Counted from the first letter of the stretch, positions 16,885 to 26,846 are shown. The stretch: 50,843 nt of DNA from Lachnospiraceae bacterium (GCA_029062895.1 JAIDPF010000025.1:11108-61950); one strand, 5' to 3'. The notes: a model not told the origin generated them from the letters alone. Program-made: numbers and translations.

Positions 16885-18123
16885 TCATTGCAGTTCATGA
16901 ATAAATAATCCGCTTCGTAATTTTGGTTCAAACCAGGTAGATTTCGGCGGCATAAGCAGCCCGGCATCTGATACTGCAAATAGTTCTCCAATAGACGTGG
17001 GATACATTGCAAACGCCAGCACACAGTCTGATGTGGCACGGCGTTCCAGTTCTTCAAGTCCACGAATGCCTCCTACAAAATCAATCCGCTGATCCGTCTT
17101 GGGATCACGGATATCAAGAAGTTCTGCCAATACATATTTCTGCAGAATCGACACATCCAGTCCGTCTACCGGATCGGAATTGCGTAGATTCTCCTTTAAC
17201 GTCAAAAGATACCATTTCCCGTCCAGATACATTGCCGTCTCGCCCTTCTTCTTTGGACAGATCGGCGCATCCGCCGGCGCACTAATCTCGTATATCTCCA
17301 AAAGCTTTTTTTTGAATTCTTCCGCAGTCATTCCGTTCAAATCCTTGACTACGCGATTATAATCCATGATCATCAGCTCATTATCCGGGAAAAGCACGGA
17401 AAGAAAATAATTGTATTCTTCCTCTCCGGTATAGCCGGGATCAGACTCCCGCCGTTTTAATCCTACTTTTACGGCAGATGCGCAACGGTGGTGTCCATCC
17501 GCAATGTAAATTGCGTTAATAGAAGCAAATGTCTCCTTCATCAGGGCGATATCCTCCGTACTGTCAATCACCCATACCCGGTGTCCGACACCATCCTCCG
17601 CAACAAAATCATAAAGCGGCTCCTCCGTTTTTGTCTTCGCAACAACATCTGCTATCCTTTGATTCGCACGGTATGCCAAAAAAATGGGTCCTGTCTGGGC
17701 ATTGCAGGTATCTACATGACGGATCCTGTCCTGCTCTTTTTCCGCTCTTGTATTCTCATGTTTTTTGATGATATTATTCTGATAATCATCAATAGAGGCG
17801 CAAGCGACAATTCCAGTCTGTACCCTGCCGCTCATGGTCAACTCATAAATATAATAACAAGGTTTCTCCTCTTTGATAAACAGTCCATCCTCCCGCCATT
17901 CCTTCAACATGGAAGAAGCTTTCTCATAAACATAATCCGCATACATATCCGCATCTTCCGGAAACTGCGTTTCCGCACGGTCGATTGCCAAGAACGAATG
18001 CGGATTTTTAAGGACAACCTCCCTTGCCTCCGCTTGATTATATACATCATACGGCAGCGCCGATATGATCTCCTCCTGTCCTTTTGTGGGACGGATTGCC
18101 TGAAATGGTTTGATGTCTGCCAT
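16885..18123 (-). CDS. DUF1015 family protein
   Basis: This is a soluble 412-residue protein of the DUF1015 family. Typical blocks are IRPTKGQEEIISALPYDVYN near the N-terminus, the central ADGHHRCASAVKVGLKRR (residues about 208-225) and a C-terminal GLLMPPKSTWFEPK. The DGHHR motif recalls the ParB/SerK-type motif that binds nucleotide in free-serine kinases, but that link is my inference. It lies in a region with serA and serC, a neighbourhood I associate with this family in clostridia, so a role in serine or phosphoserine metabolism is possible. It has its own promoter (18196-18224). Function is not established. Confidence 0.82.
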   Translation of the reverse strand: MADIKPFQAIRPTKGQEEIISALPYDVYNQAEAREVVLKNPHSFLAIDRAETQFPEDADMYADYVYEKASSMLKEWREDGLFIKEEKPCYYIYELTMSGRVQTGIVACASIDDYQNNIIKKHENTRAEKEQDRIRHVDTCNAQTGPIFLAYRANQRIADVVAKTKTEEPLYDFVAEDGVGHRVWVIDSTEDIALMKETFASINAIYIADGHHRCASAVKVGLKRRESDPGYTGEEEYNYFLSVLFPDNELMIMDYNRVVKDLNGMTAEEFKKKLLEIYEISAPADAPICPKKKGETAMYLDGKWYLLTLKENLRNSDPVDGLDVSILQKYVLAELLDIRDPKTDQRIDFVGGIRGLEELERRATSDCVLAFAMYPTSIGELFAVSDAGLLMPPKSTWFEPKLRSGLFIHELQ

Positions 18124-18195
18124 AGAAAATCCCTTTCTTTTGTCTATAATAAGAAAATATGATCTGCCGCGTCTTTGGAACGGATAATCATATCT

Positions 18196-18224
18196 ATTTT
18201 AACAAAAAATAAACCATAACACAA
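18196..18224 (-). promoter_or_regulatory. Promoter of the DUF1015 gene
   Basis: On the minus strand TTGTGT (18219-18224), 17-bp spacer, TAAAAT (18196-18201), followed by a leader of about 65 nt to the ATG at 18123. Confidence 0.6.
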
Positions 18225-18305
18225 GAAATTCCGCTTTTCAAAATACCTGAATTGTACTATAATCCATTATAATAAAAATAAAACAAGCATAAGGAGCGCT
18301 TAGCC

Positions 18306-18587
18306 ATGACTAAGGAAGATGAAATCTTTTTAGACCGTATCAATGAATATGCCGACAAAGTGCTGGACGGGATTGACCCTCAAAAAACCCAGGTATCCTT
18401 TCAATTGGAAAAACTACGTCCAATCATGGAAGAACTTGCCAAAGAAAACAATTCCACCGTGGAAGAAACTTTTATCCGTTATATGGATCTTGCAACAGAA
18501 CGCAGCGTTACCTTAGAACGTAAGTTTCAAAGCACGCTGGGCAACATGAATACCTACGGCGATGTTATGGACGGTAACAAAATATAG
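18306..18587 (+). CDS. Small acidic protein of unknown function
   Basis: This 93-residue protein looks largely helical (MTKEDEIFLDRINEYADKVL at the start, then charged amphipathic segments) with no signal peptide, membrane helix, or cysteine/histidine cluster. I do not recognise its family. It is a real gene in my judgement: SD AAGGAG lies 9 nt before the ATG, TATAAT-like promoter sequence lies near 18262, and a clear terminator (18602-18634) follows the stop. It stands alone and is divergent from the DUF1015 gene. Confidence 0.75.
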   Translation: MTKEDEIFLDRINEYADKVLDGIDPQKTQVSFQLEKLRPIMEELAKENNSTVEETFIRYMDLATERSVTLERKFQSTLGNMNTYGDVMDGNKI

Positions 18588-18601
18588 GATCAACATACAG
18601 A

Positions 18602-18634
18602 AATCCCACTCTATTAACAAAGCAGAGTGGGATT
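18602..18634. terminator. Terminator after the 93-aa gene
   Basis: AATCCCACTCT (18602-18612) pairs with AGAGTGGGATT (18624-18634), followed by TTTTACTTTTT on the plus strand. It could also stop the convergent lipoprotein transcript. Confidence 0.85.
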
Positions 18635-18665
18635 TTACTTTTTGAATCAATCTGTGGAATCAGTA

Positions 18666-19121
18666 TCATTCTACTGTAAAGGTAAGACTGTTGAATGCCT
18701 TTTTTGCACCGCGTGAACCTGCCAGACTAGCAATAAGTACGCCTGTGTCACTTCCATCGATCCATACGATAAAGTTGCTTTCCATTCCTGCCAGCCCATC
18801 AAATTCGTAAAACAACCATGTCAGACCATTGGCAGAATCTTCTTCAATGTTCTCTACCCCATCCGCAATTTTTACCATTTCCATATAATAATCATAAGTA
18901 TCCTCATCAATAAAGCTGCCCTGAAGGATCGTCTCATCATCTTCCGTAACGATAAAAATATCGTCTTCATTCTCCAACATTAAGCCGTCCGAAGTATCCA
19001 GTGCCAACTTAACGGTATCCCCCGTCCCAACCTCGTAGGTATAACTTATACTTGTGGAACAGCCTGTCAATACCATCATTCCGAGAAGCACACTTAATAC
19101 TAGTGCCGTTAACTTTTTCAT
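18666..19121 (-). CDS. Small lipoprotein, paralogue A
   Basis: This 151-residue secreted lipoprotein has a signal peptide and lipobox LTGC (Cys21). The mature part is a short beta-rich acidic domain with blocks GTGDTVKLALDTSDG, EEDSANGLTW and FIVWIDGSDTG. It is clearly paralogous to the product at 19309-19758, which has the same blocks in the same order. Membrane outer-face location is inferred from the lipobox. I do not recognise a family or a ligand. A terminator (19206-19237) separates it from its paralogue, so it is probably transcribed on its own. Confidence 0.8.
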   Translation of the reverse strand: MKKLTALVLSVLLGMMVLTGCSTSISYTYEVGTGDTVKLALDTSDGLMLENEDDIFIVTEDDETILQGSFIDEDTYDYYMEMVKIADGVENIEEDSANGLTWLFYEFDGLAGMESNFIVWIDGSDTGVLIASLAGSRGAKKAFNSLTFTVE

Positions 19122-19205
19122 TTTCTTTCTCCCTCCTTTAAATAATATAGCTTTAATATATAAAATTACTCCACCTAATTATAAATTATAGCATTAATAC
19201 AAAAT

Positions 19206-19237
19206 ACCGGAAACCACCCCTTTGGTGCGTTTCCGGT
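19206..19237 (-). terminator. Terminator after lipoprotein paralogue B
   Basis: The stem ACCGGAAAC/GTTTCCGGT (19206-19214, 19229-19237) with an inner CACC/GGTG pair is followed on the minus strand by ATTTTGTATT. Confidence 0.75.
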
Positions 19238-19308
19238 GTTCGATGTCAACCTTAGGTTGCGCTCATTTGAGTACTGATTATGATCTTCCAATCATATTGC
19301 CATTCCAA

Positions 19309-19758
19309 TTACTTTACGGAGAAAGTAAGACTATCGAATACTTTTTTTTCAGTATCATAATCTTCCATACCACCCATAACCAAGCCCGTGTCACTTCCGT
19401 TGATCCAGACGATAAAGGAACTTCTTCCGTCTAAGTTATAAGAAGTCCATGTAATACCATTCGCGGAATCTTCTTCAATAATCTCTACCAAATCGTCGAG
19501 TGCATGCTTATAGGCTTCATAATCATCCTCATCGACAAAGGCTGCCTGAAAAATCTTATCGTCATCCTGCGTCACATAAAAACCGTAGTCATCAGCCCCT
19601 TCCAGCATAAAACCTTCCGAGGTATCCAGAGTTACTTTAATGGTATCTCCTGTCCCGACATTGCAGGTCACACTCATACTCGATGCGCAACTTGTAAGCG
19701 CAAGGATGATAACCATCACACATATAACCGGCGTAAGTCCTTTACAAAATTTCCTCAT
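19309..19758 (-). CDS. Small lipoprotein, paralogue B
   Basis: This 149-residue lipoprotein has a signal peptide and lipobox LTSC (Cys24), with a mature domain matching paralogue A: GTGDTIKVTLDTSEG, EEDSANGITW, FIVWINGSDTG and C-terminal FDSLTFSVK. It starts 41 bases after the serA stop with no terminator between, so it may be the last gene of a serC-serA-lipoprotein transcript. AAAGGAG lies 12 nt before the ATG, a long spacing. The function is unknown; similarity to paralogue A suggests an ancient tandem duplication. Confidence 0.8.
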   Translation of the reverse strand: MRKFCKGLTPVICVMVIILALTSCASSMSVTCNVGTGDTIKVTLDTSEGFMLEGADDYGFYVTQDDDKIFQAAFVDEDDYEAYKHALDDLVEIIEEDSANGITWTSYNLDGRSSFIVWINGSDTGLVMGGMEDYDTEKKVFDSLTFSVK

Positions 19759-19798
19759 CCTGTTTCTCTGCTCCTTTGGTTTTGGTAATAGACTCCGC

Positions 19799-20962
19799 TT
19801 ATTTAATCACTCTGACTTTAATGACATCCTCAATTGCAGTCAGCTTCGCCACGATATCATCCGATACCACTCCTGCTACATCAAGCATCGTATAAGCATA
19901 CTCGCCCTTGGACTTGTTCATCATATTCTCGATATTGATGCCAAGATCTCCAAAAGTTGCGGTGAACTTCGTGATCATATTCGCCACATTCTTATGGCAG
20001 ATCGCTACACGTCCCTGTGAAGTGCAGATGCCCATATCCACATTCGGATAATTCACGCTATTAACAATATTGCCGTTCTCCAGAAAATTCATCATTTCCT
20101 TAACAGCCATCTTGGCACAGTTATCCTCCGCTTCTTCTGTAGATGCTCCAAGATGCGGAATGACAATACAACCTTCTGCGCCTGCCGTAGTTACATTCGG
20201 GAAATCCGTAACATATTTTCTGATCTTTCCGGACTTGATTCCGGCAAGGACAGCCTTCTCATCCGCAAGAAGATCACGCGCAAAATTAAGCAGGATCACC
20301 CCATCCTTCATCATACTGATGGCTTCCTCGTTGATCATACCTTTGGTGGAATCCATTAAAGGCACATGAACTGTAATAAAATCACATTCACTGTAAATAT
20401 CATTTAGATCAACCACATGCTTTACCTCACGGCTAAGGCTCCATGCTGCATTAACAGACACATACGGATCATATCCATAGACCTCCATCCCAAGATGGAT
20501 CGCTGCATTCGCTACTTTCACGCCGATTGCGCCCAGACCAATCACACCCAGCTTCTTACCTTCTATTTCCGTTCCGGCAAATTTCTTCTTTTCTTTTTCA
20601 ACTGCCTTTGCAATATTCTCATCATCCTGATCTTCTTCCACCCACTGGATACCGCCGACGATATCCCGGCTTCCCAGCAGCATACCTGCGAGCACAAGCT
20701 CCTTGACTGCATTAGCATTGGCCCCCGGCGTATTAAATACGACAACGCCCTTCTCTGCACATTGATCCAACGGAATATTATTGACGCCAGCCCCGGCTCT
20801 TGCAACTGCCAGCAGACTATCCGGTAGCTTCATATCATGCATCGCCGCGCTTCTGACCAGAATCCCCTGCGCCTCGTCATACTGCTCCGTCTTTACATAA
20901 TCTTTTGTAAAAACATCTAATCCCACCTGAGCGATCGGATTTAAACAATGATACTTAAACAT
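19799..20962 (-). CDS. serA: D-3-phosphoglycerate dehydrogenase
   Basis: This enzyme oxidises 3-phosphoglycerate to 3-phosphohydroxypyruvate, the first step of serine synthesis. Visible are the substrate-side ARAGAGVNNIPLD (catalytic Arg nearby), the Rossmann fingerprint GVIGLGAIGVKVANAA, the catalytic-His region VIPHLGASTEEAEDNC, and a C-terminal ACT domain of about 80 residues that in relatives senses serine. The 387-residue form with a single ACT domain lacks the longer intervening domain of type I enzymes. It follows serC by 31 bases in the same operon. SD GGAG. Confidence 0.95.
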   Translation of the reverse strand: MFKYHCLNPIAQVGLDVFTKDYVKTEQYDEAQGILVRSAAMHDMKLPDSLLAVARAGAGVNNIPLDQCAEKGVVVFNTPGANANAVKELVLAGMLLGSRDIVGGIQWVEEDQDDENIAKAVEKEKKKFAGTEIEGKKLGVIGLGAIGVKVANAAIHLGMEVYGYDPYVSVNAAWSLSREVKHVVDLNDIYSECDFITVHVPLMDSTKGMINEEAISMMKDGVILLNFARDLLADEKAVLAGIKSGKIRKYVTDFPNVTTAGAEGCIVIPHLGASTEEAEDNCAKMAVKEMMNFLENGNIVNSVNYPNVDMGICTSQGRVAICHKNVANMITKFTATFGDLGINIENMMNKSKGEYAYTMLDVAGVVSDDIVAKLTAIEDVIKVRVIK

Positions 20963-20993
20963 AGTTCCAACTCCTGCCTTTCATTCTTCTATA

Positions 20994-22076
20994 TTAGCTG
21001 TTCTGGGCTTCAAACTTCTTCATGAAATCAACCAATGCCTGCACGCCCTCTATCGGCATCGCATTATAGATACTTGCACGCATACCGCCCACTGACCGAT
21101 GTCCCTTTAAATTCTCAAATCCTGCTTCCTTGGCTTCCTTAACAAACTTCGCGTCCAAGTCGGCATCTCCCGTAACAAAGGGAACATTCATCAGGGAACG
21201 GTCTTCCTTTCTGACAGTTCCTTTAAACAGCTTGCTTTCGTCCAGAAAATCATAAAGAATCTTTGCCTTCTTTTCATTTCTTTCTTTCATCGCTTCCAGA
21301 CCGCCCATCTTTTTGATCCACTTAAAAACCTTTCCGCAGATGTAGATGCCATATGCAGGCGGTGTATTGTAAAGGGAATCATTGTCCGCATGCGTCTTAT
21401 ATTTTAACATGGTCGGAGTTCCCGGAAGAACCTCCTCCGTAATCAGGTCTTCCCTGATAATCACGATTACCACGCCAGCCGGTCCGATATTCTTCTGTAC
21501 GCCGCCATAGATTACTCCATACTTTGTCACATCCACCGGCTCACTTAAGAAGCAGGAAGATACATCGGCAACCAGAGTCTTACCCTTAGTATTCGGAAGT
21601 GTCTTGAACTTCGTACCATAGATGGTATTGTTCTCGCAGATATATACGTAATCTGCATCCTCCGAAATCGGCAGATCAGAACAGTCCGGAATATAAGAAA
21701 ATGTCTCATCCTCAGAAGACGCGATCTTATTAGCTTTCCCATAGATCTGAGCCTCCTGATAAGCCTTCTTAGCCCACTGTCCGGTCACAATGTAATCAGC
21801 AACCTTATTTTTCATCAGATTCATCGGAATCATTGCAAACTGCTGACTTGCACCGCCCTGTAAGAACAGCACCTTATAATTATCAGGAATGTTCATAAGC
21901 TCTCTTAAGTCTGCCTCTGCTTCCTTAATAATGTTATCATATGTCTTGGATCGGTGGCTCATCTCCATTACGGACATGCCGCTTCCCTTATAATCCAGCA
22001 TCTCATCTGCTGCTTCCTTCAATACCTCTTCCGGCAATACGGCCGGTCCTGCGGAAAAATTATACACTCTTCCCAT
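20994..22076 (-). CDS. serC: Phosphoserine aminotransferase
   Basis: This PLP enzyme converts 3-phosphohydroxypyruvate and glutamate to phosphoserine. The start MGRVYNFSAGPAVLPEEVL is diagnostic. LFLQGGASQQFAMIPMNLM and the PLP-lysine segment YGVIYGGVQKNIGPAG follow, and the C-terminus has GHRSVGGMRASIYNAMP. Its 360 residues are normal. It has a strong SD (AGGAGGAGCAGG) and a promoter 80-110 bases upstream. It is first in the operon, with serA after it. No serB is seen in the window. Confidence 0.96.
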   Translation of the reverse strand: MGRVYNFSAGPAVLPEEVLKEAADEMLDYKGSGMSVMEMSHRSKTYDNIIKEAEADLRELMNIPDNYKVLFLQGGASQQFAMIPMNLMKNKVADYIVTGQWAKKAYQEAQIYGKANKIASSEDETFSYIPDCSDLPISEDADYVYICENNTIYGTKFKTLPNTKGKTLVADVSSCFLSEPVDVTKYGVIYGGVQKNIGPAGVVIVIIREDLITEEVLPGTPTMLKYKTHADNDSLYNTPPAYGIYICGKVFKWIKKMGGLEAMKERNEKKAKILYDFLDESKLFKGTVRKEDRSLMNVPFVTGDADLDAKFVKEAKEAGFENLKGHRSVGGMRASIYNAMPIEGVQALVDFMKKFEAQNS

Positions 22077-22155
22077 TTTCCTGCTCCTCCTAAATTAATA
22101 GCCTATTATGAAATCTAAATGTCAAATCTACTTAATATACTTTAACATCTAATAT

Positions 22156-22184
22156 AATGTACTCTGTTTTTCTGTCTGCGTCAA
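22156..22184 (-). promoter_or_regulatory. serC-serA promoter
   Basis: TTGACG (22179-22184), 17-bp spacer, TACATT (22156-22161). A second TTGACA lies closer to the gene but its -10 spacing is poor. Confidence 0.6.
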
Positions 22185-22245
22185 GTGGTATCATAACGAT
22201 ATTAAACGCCTGAGCTTACAGTTCAGAGTATTTCTAATGAAGGTC

Positions 22246-23928
22246 TTAACCCTCTCTCGCTTTCAAGTCATCCGCGTCAAAGGAATCGCTGATCGGTGCG
22301 CCGCCCGGCACCATCGGAAAGACTTTATCATCTTCCTGAATCACACAGTCAATCACCACCGGTCCGCCCACTTCCAAGGCTTTTCTCAGGGTCGGCTCTA
22401 CTTCTTCTTTTGTCGTCACCCGAAAAGCTGTACAGCCAAGCCCTTCCGCCACCTTCACATAATCCACTTTATCCTGAAGGACGGTCTGGGAATATCTTTT
22501 TTCATAAAACAGTGTCTGCCACTGTCTTACCATCCCCAGCACATGATTGTTAATGATGATCTGGATGATCGGAATGTTATATCTGGAAGCCGTCGCCAGC
22601 TCATTCATATTCATTCTGAAGCACCCGTCGCCGCCGATATTACAAACGATCTTATCAGGTCTTGCCACCTTCGCACCGATACATGCGCCCAGACCATATC
22701 CCATCGTACCCAGACCTCCTGAGGATAAAAAGGTCCTCGGCTCAGTGTACTTATAAAACTGAGAAGCCCACATCTGATGCTGCCCCACATCGGTTGTTAT
22801 GATCGCCTTTCCTTCCGTCACTTTATCAAGTGTCTCAATAATATATGGACAAGTCAGCTTGCTCTTCGGATACGTCAGCGGCATATCTGCCTTCATCTGC
22901 CTGATCTGATCCGTCCACTCCTTATGATCCTGCTGTTCCAGCTTCGCGTTTAATTTTATCAGAACTTCTTTTAAGTCTCCTACGATGGAGGCCGTTGTCT
23001 TGATATTTTTGTTGATCTCCGCAGCATCAATATCAATATGCAGCACTTTAGCATTCTTTGCAAATGCTTTTGCGTCACTGATTACTCTGTCGGAAAATCT
23101 TGCTCCCAGCGCAATTAAAAGATCACACTGACTGACGCCAAGATTAGAAGTCTTTGTCCCATGCATTCCGATCATGCCGGTATAAAGTTCATCATTCCCA
23201 TTAAACGCTCCCTTTCCCATCAGCGTATCACAGACCGGTGCATCTATCTTCTTTGCAAACTCCTCCACTTCCTTGGAAGCTCCGGAAATAATCGCGCCAC
23301 CACCCAGATAGATATATGGCTTCTTGGAAGCGCGGATCAATTCAGCTGCCCGATCAATATCTTCATCCGTATATTTGACAGGCTGCTCGATCACGATCGG
23401 CTCCATCTTCTCGTATTCGCAGGAATTGGCCGTTACATCCTTCGTAATATCCACAAGCACCGGTCCCGGTCTTCCTGATCTAGCAATTGCAAATGCCTTA
23501 CGGATCGTATCCGCCAGCTTCGTCACATCCTTTACAATAAATCCATGCTTTGTGATCGGCATGGTAACGCCTGCGATATCCACCTCCTGAAAGGTATCCT
23601 TTCCAAGCAATGGAAGCACAACATTAGCTGTGATCGCTACAATCGGGACACTATCCATATAAGCGGTAGCAATACCTGTTACCAGATTTGTTGCGCCTGG
23701 ACCGCTGGTCGCCATACATACCCCGACTTTTCCTGTTGCTCTTGCATATCCATCCGCTGCATGAGCCGCTCCCTGCTCATGTGATGTTAATATATGTTTG
23801 ATCTCATCAGAATGCTTATAAAGTTCATCATAGACATTCAGGATCGTTCCGCCCGGATAACCAAACACCGTATCCACGCCCTGTTCCTTTAAACATTCAA
23901 TAACGATCTGTGAACCTGTCAGCTGCAT
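22246..23928 (-). CDS. ilvB: Acetolactate synthase, large (catalytic) subunit
   Basis: This TPP-dependent enzyme makes acetolactate or acetohydroxybutyrate in valine, leucine and isoleucine synthesis. The N-terminal block LTSHEQGAAHAADGYARATG contains the TPP-activating Glu. The C-terminal GDG...NNH block (GGDGCFRMNMNELAT, IIINNHVLGMV) binds the Mg-pyrophosphate. The 560-residue length is that of anabolic ILVB. It is last of leuB-ilvD-ilvB, 57 bases after ilvD. The regulatory small subunit gene (ilvN/ilvH) does not follow, so it must be elsewhere or absent. SD GGAG. Confidence 0.95.
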   Translation of the reverse strand: MQLTGSQIVIECLKEQGVDTVFGYPGGTILNVYDELYKHSDEIKHILTSHEQGAAHAADGYARATGKVGVCMATSGPGATNLVTGIATAYMDSVPIVAITANVVLPLLGKDTFQEVDIAGVTMPITKHGFIVKDVTKLADTIRKAFAIARSGRPGPVLVDITKDVTANSCEYEKMEPIVIEQPVKYTDEDIDRAAELIRASKKPYIYLGGGAIISGASKEVEEFAKKIDAPVCDTLMGKGAFNGNDELYTGMIGMHGTKTSNLGVSQCDLLIALGARFSDRVISDAKAFAKNAKVLHIDIDAAEINKNIKTTASIVGDLKEVLIKLNAKLEQQDHKEWTDQIRQMKADMPLTYPKSKLTCPYIIETLDKVTEGKAIITTDVGQHQMWASQFYKYTEPRTFLSSGGLGTMGYGLGACIGAKVARPDKIVCNIGGDGCFRMNMNELATASRYNIPIIQIIINNHVLGMVRQWQTLFYEKRYSQTVLQDKVDYVKVAEGLGCTAFRVTTKEEVEPTLRKALEVGGPVVIDCVIQEDDKVFPMVPGGAPISDSFDADDLKAREG

Positions 23929-23985
23929 GATCTTTTCTCTCCTTAATACATATTATTAATTTTACAACTTTAATGAAGATATCGC

Positions 23986-25656
23986 CTACTTACCATGAGG
24001 CACTTCCAAGACCGCCCCACGGTTACCGCTGGTTACAAGTTCATGATACCTTGCTAGATAGCCGGTCAGATGCTGCTCCTTCGGCTGCCATTTTGCCCGT
24101 CTTGAAGCCATTTCCTCGTCTGATATTTTCACATTCAATGCGTTATTCGGGATATCTATGGAAATGATATCGCCTTCCTCTACCAATGCAATCGGACCGC
24201 CGACTGCCGCTTCCGGAGATACGTGACCTATGGATGCGCCTCTGGATGCACCGGAAAACCGTCCATCCGTAATCAGCGCCACGCTGGAGCCCAATCCCAT
24301 ACCTGCGATTGCCGATGTGGGATTTAACATCTCCCTCATACCAGGACCACCTTTCGGACCTTCGTAACGAATGACAATGACATCTCCTGCCACGATCTTA
24401 CCACCCTTAATGGCTTCTATCGCATCTTCTTCACATTCAAACACCCTTGCCGGTCCTTCATGCACCATCATCTCAGGAACAACGGCAGACCGCTTTACAA
24501 CTCCGGAATCCGGCGCAAGATTTCCTTTCAGTACCGCTATGCCCCCGGTCTCGCTATAGGGATTCTCAACCGGTCGGATTACTTCCGGATTGCGATTGAT
24601 ACAACCCTTGATATTCTCTGCAACTGTCTTGCCTGTCACGGTTATAATGTCGGTATAAAGAAGGTCTTTCTTTGTCAACTCATTCATGACCGCATAGACG
24701 CCGCCCGCTTCATTTAAATCCTCCATATAAGTCGGACCTGCCGGAGCCAGATGGCAGAGATTCGGCGTTTTCGCACTCAGCTCATTCGCCAGCTCCACAT
24801 TCAGTTCCACACCGGCTTCCTTTGCGATTGCCGGAAGATGAAGCATGGAATTGGTTGAGCATCCCAGCGCCATATCGATCGTCAGCGCATTATGAAAAGC
24901 TTTCTCTGTCATGATATCCCTTGGCTTGATATCTTTCTTTACCAGTTCCATGATCTGCATACCGGCATGTTTTGCCAGACGGATACGTTCCGAATATACA
25001 GCCGGAATCGTACCATTACCTTTTAAGCCCATTCCCAGTGCCTCTGTCAGGCAGTTCATACTGTTAGCCGTATACATACCGGAGCAGGAACCGCAAGTAG
25101 GACATACCTTTTCCTCAAATTCCTCAAGATCCTCCATAGTCATCGTTCCCGCCGCTACAGAGCCGACAGCCTCAAACATGGAAGAAAGACTTCTCTTTTC
25201 CCCTTTGACACGACCCGCCAGCATCGGTCCGCCGGAACAGAAGATCGTCGGGATATTGAGCCGCGCAGCAGCCATCAACAGTCCCGGTACGTTCTTATCA
25301 CAGTTCGGTACCATCACCAATCCATCAAAGCCATGTGCCATTGCCATACATTCCGTAGAATCAGCAATCAGATCTCTGGTCACCAGAGAATATTTCATCC
25401 CGATATGTCCCATTGCAATTCCGTCGCAGACTGCAATCGCAGGGAATACCACCGGGGTTCCGCCTGCCATGGCTACACCCATTTTTACCGCTTCCACAAT
25501 CTTATCCAGATTCATATGTCCCGGAACGATTTCATTATAGGAGCTGACGATACCGATCAACGGGCGTTCCCGCTCCTCCTTGGTGTAACCAAGTGCATTG
25601 AACAGACTTCTGTGGGGAGCCTGCTGTGTCCCTGTTTTTACGCTGTCACTTCTCAT
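23986..25656 (-). CDS. ilvD: Dihydroxy-acid dehydratase
   Basis: This iron-sulfur dehydratase makes the 2-oxo acids that precede valine and isoleucine. Cluster-ligand motifs are present: [25 protein letters not shown] and [15 protein letters not shown]. The C-terminal half has [12 protein letters not shown] and [10 protein letters not shown]. At 556 residues it is full length. The SD is AGGAGG just before the ATG. It lies between leuB and ilvB on one transcript, with 27- and 57-base gaps. Confidence 0.97.
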   Translation of the reverse strand: MRSDSVKTGTQQAPHRSLFNALGYTKEERERPLIGIVSSYNEIVPGHMNLDKIVEAVKMGVAMAGGTPVVFPAIAVCDGIAMGHIGMKYSLVTRDLIADSTECMAMAHGFDGLVMVPNCDKNVPGLLMAAARLNIPTIFCSGGPMLAGRVKGEKRSLSSMFEAVGSVAAGTMTMEDLEEFEEKVCPTCGSCSGMYTANSMNCLTEALGMGLKGNGTIPAVYSERIRLAKHAGMQIMELVKKDIKPRDIMTEKAFHNALTIDMALGCSTNSMLHLPAIAKEAGVELNVELANELSAKTPNLCHLAPAGPTYMEDLNEAGGVYAVMNELTKKDLLYTDIITVTGKTVAENIKGCINRNPEVIRPVENPYSETGGIAVLKGNLAPDSGVVKRSAVVPEMMVHEGPARVFECEEDAIEAIKGGKIVAGDVIVIRYEGPKGGPGMREMLNPTSAIAGMGLGSSVALITDGRFSGASRGASIGHVSPEAAVGGPIALVEEGDIISIDIPNNALNVKISDEEMASRRAKWQPKEQHLTGYLARYHELVTSGNRGAVLEVPHGK

Positions 25657-25683
25657 ATTTAACCTCCTTCTTTCTTTTCAGTT

Positions 25684-26766
25684 TTATATCCGCTCTGTAA
25701 TCAGGCTTCCCATTTCTTTACAGCCTACCTTCTTACAGCCTTCACTCATAATATCGCCTGTCCGATAACCATCCTGCAATACCTTCTTTACTGCCGCATC
25801 AATCGCATCCGCTTCCTGATCCAGATCAAAGGAGTAACGAAGCATCATAGATGCCGACAGGATAGTTGCAATGGGATTTGCCAGATCCTTTCCCGCAATG
25901 TCAGGCGCAGAACCATGACTAGGCTCATAAAGCCCGAATTTTGTATCGTTTAATGACGCGGAAGCCAGCATACCGATAGAGCCGGTCACCATACTCGCCT
26001 CATCCGACAGGATATCTCCAAACATATTTTCCGTAAGCACAACGTCAAACTGAGCCGGATCCTTCACAAGCTGCATGGCGCAATTATCCACCAGCATATG
26101 TTCCACCTTAACATCAGGATACTCCTTTGCAACCTCGTTGACAACAGCTCTCCACAATCTGGAAGAATCTAACACATTGGCCTTATCAACACTGGTCAGC
26201 TTCTTCTTCCGCTTTCTAGCAATATCAAAACCTTTAATTGCGATCCGGCGAATCTCATTCTCATCATAGGTCAAGGTATCAATCGCTTTACGGACACCGT
26301 TCTCTTCTACCGTCTTTCTTTCTCCAAAATAAAGACCTCCTGTCAGCTCACGCATGATCAGAATATCAAATCCTGCCGCACTGATCTCTTCTTTTAACGG
26401 ACAAGCCGCCGCCAGTTCTTCATATAATACAGCCGGTCTTAAATTGGCAAAAAGATTTAGTGCCTTGCGGATCTTTAACAATCCAGCTTCCGGTCGCTTT
26501 TCAGGCGGAAGCTGATACCATGGAGAAGTATTCGTATCACCGCCGATCGAACCCATCAATACCGCATCAGCCGCTTTCGCTATAGCTATCGCCTCATCTG
26601 TCAATGGAACTCCATGCACATCAATCGATGCACCTCCCATCAGTATATCCTTAAAAACCATTTCGTGACCATATTTATCAGCGACCTTATGTAATACCTT
26701 TTTTGCTTCTGCCACGATCTCCGGTCCGATCCCATCGCCGGGGATACACACAATATTTAATCTCAT
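25684..26766 (-). CDS. leuB: 3-isopropylmalate dehydrogenase
   Basis: This NAD-dependent oxidative decarboxylase acts in leucine synthesis. The N-terminal [15 protein letters not shown] and VLMGSIGG blocks are seen, then the substrate-binding arginine region, [16 protein letters not shown] with metal-binding aspartates, and [14 protein letters not shown] for NAD. Its 360 residues are typical. It is first of the branched-chain group. The 80-base gap upstream holds a yajC terminator but no room for a T-box leader, so a leucine T-box is not seen. leuA, leuC and leuD are not in the window. Confidence 0.96.
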   Translation of the reverse strand: MRLNIVCIPGDGIGPEIVAEAKKVLHKVADKYGHEMVFKDILMGGASIDVHGVPLTDEAIAIAKAADAVLMGSIGGDTNTSPWYQLPPEKRPEAGLLKIRKALNLFANLRPAVLYEELAAACPLKEEISAAGFDILIMRELTGGLYFGERKTVEENGVRKAIDTLTYDENEIRRIAIKGFDIARKRKKKLTSVDKANVLDSSRLWRAVVNEVAKEYPDVKVEHMLVDNCAMQLVKDPAQFDVVLTENMFGDILSDEASMVTGSIGMLASASLNDTKFGLYEPSHGSAPDIAGKDLANPIATILSASMMLRYSFDLDQEADAIDAAVKKVLQDGYRTGDIMSEGCKKVGCKEMGSLITERI

Positions 26767-26797
26767 ATGAGTTTTCTCTCCTCTCTTAATATCATGT

Positions 26798-26827
26798 TAA
26801 AAACAAGGCGCATCCACGATACGCCTT
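26798..26827 (-). terminator. Terminator between yajC and leuB
   Basis: AAGGCG (26805-26810) pairs with CGCCTT (26822-26827), followed on the minus strand by GTTTTTAA. Confidence 0.7.
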
Positions 26828-26846
26828 ATCTGAAATACTCCACCTT

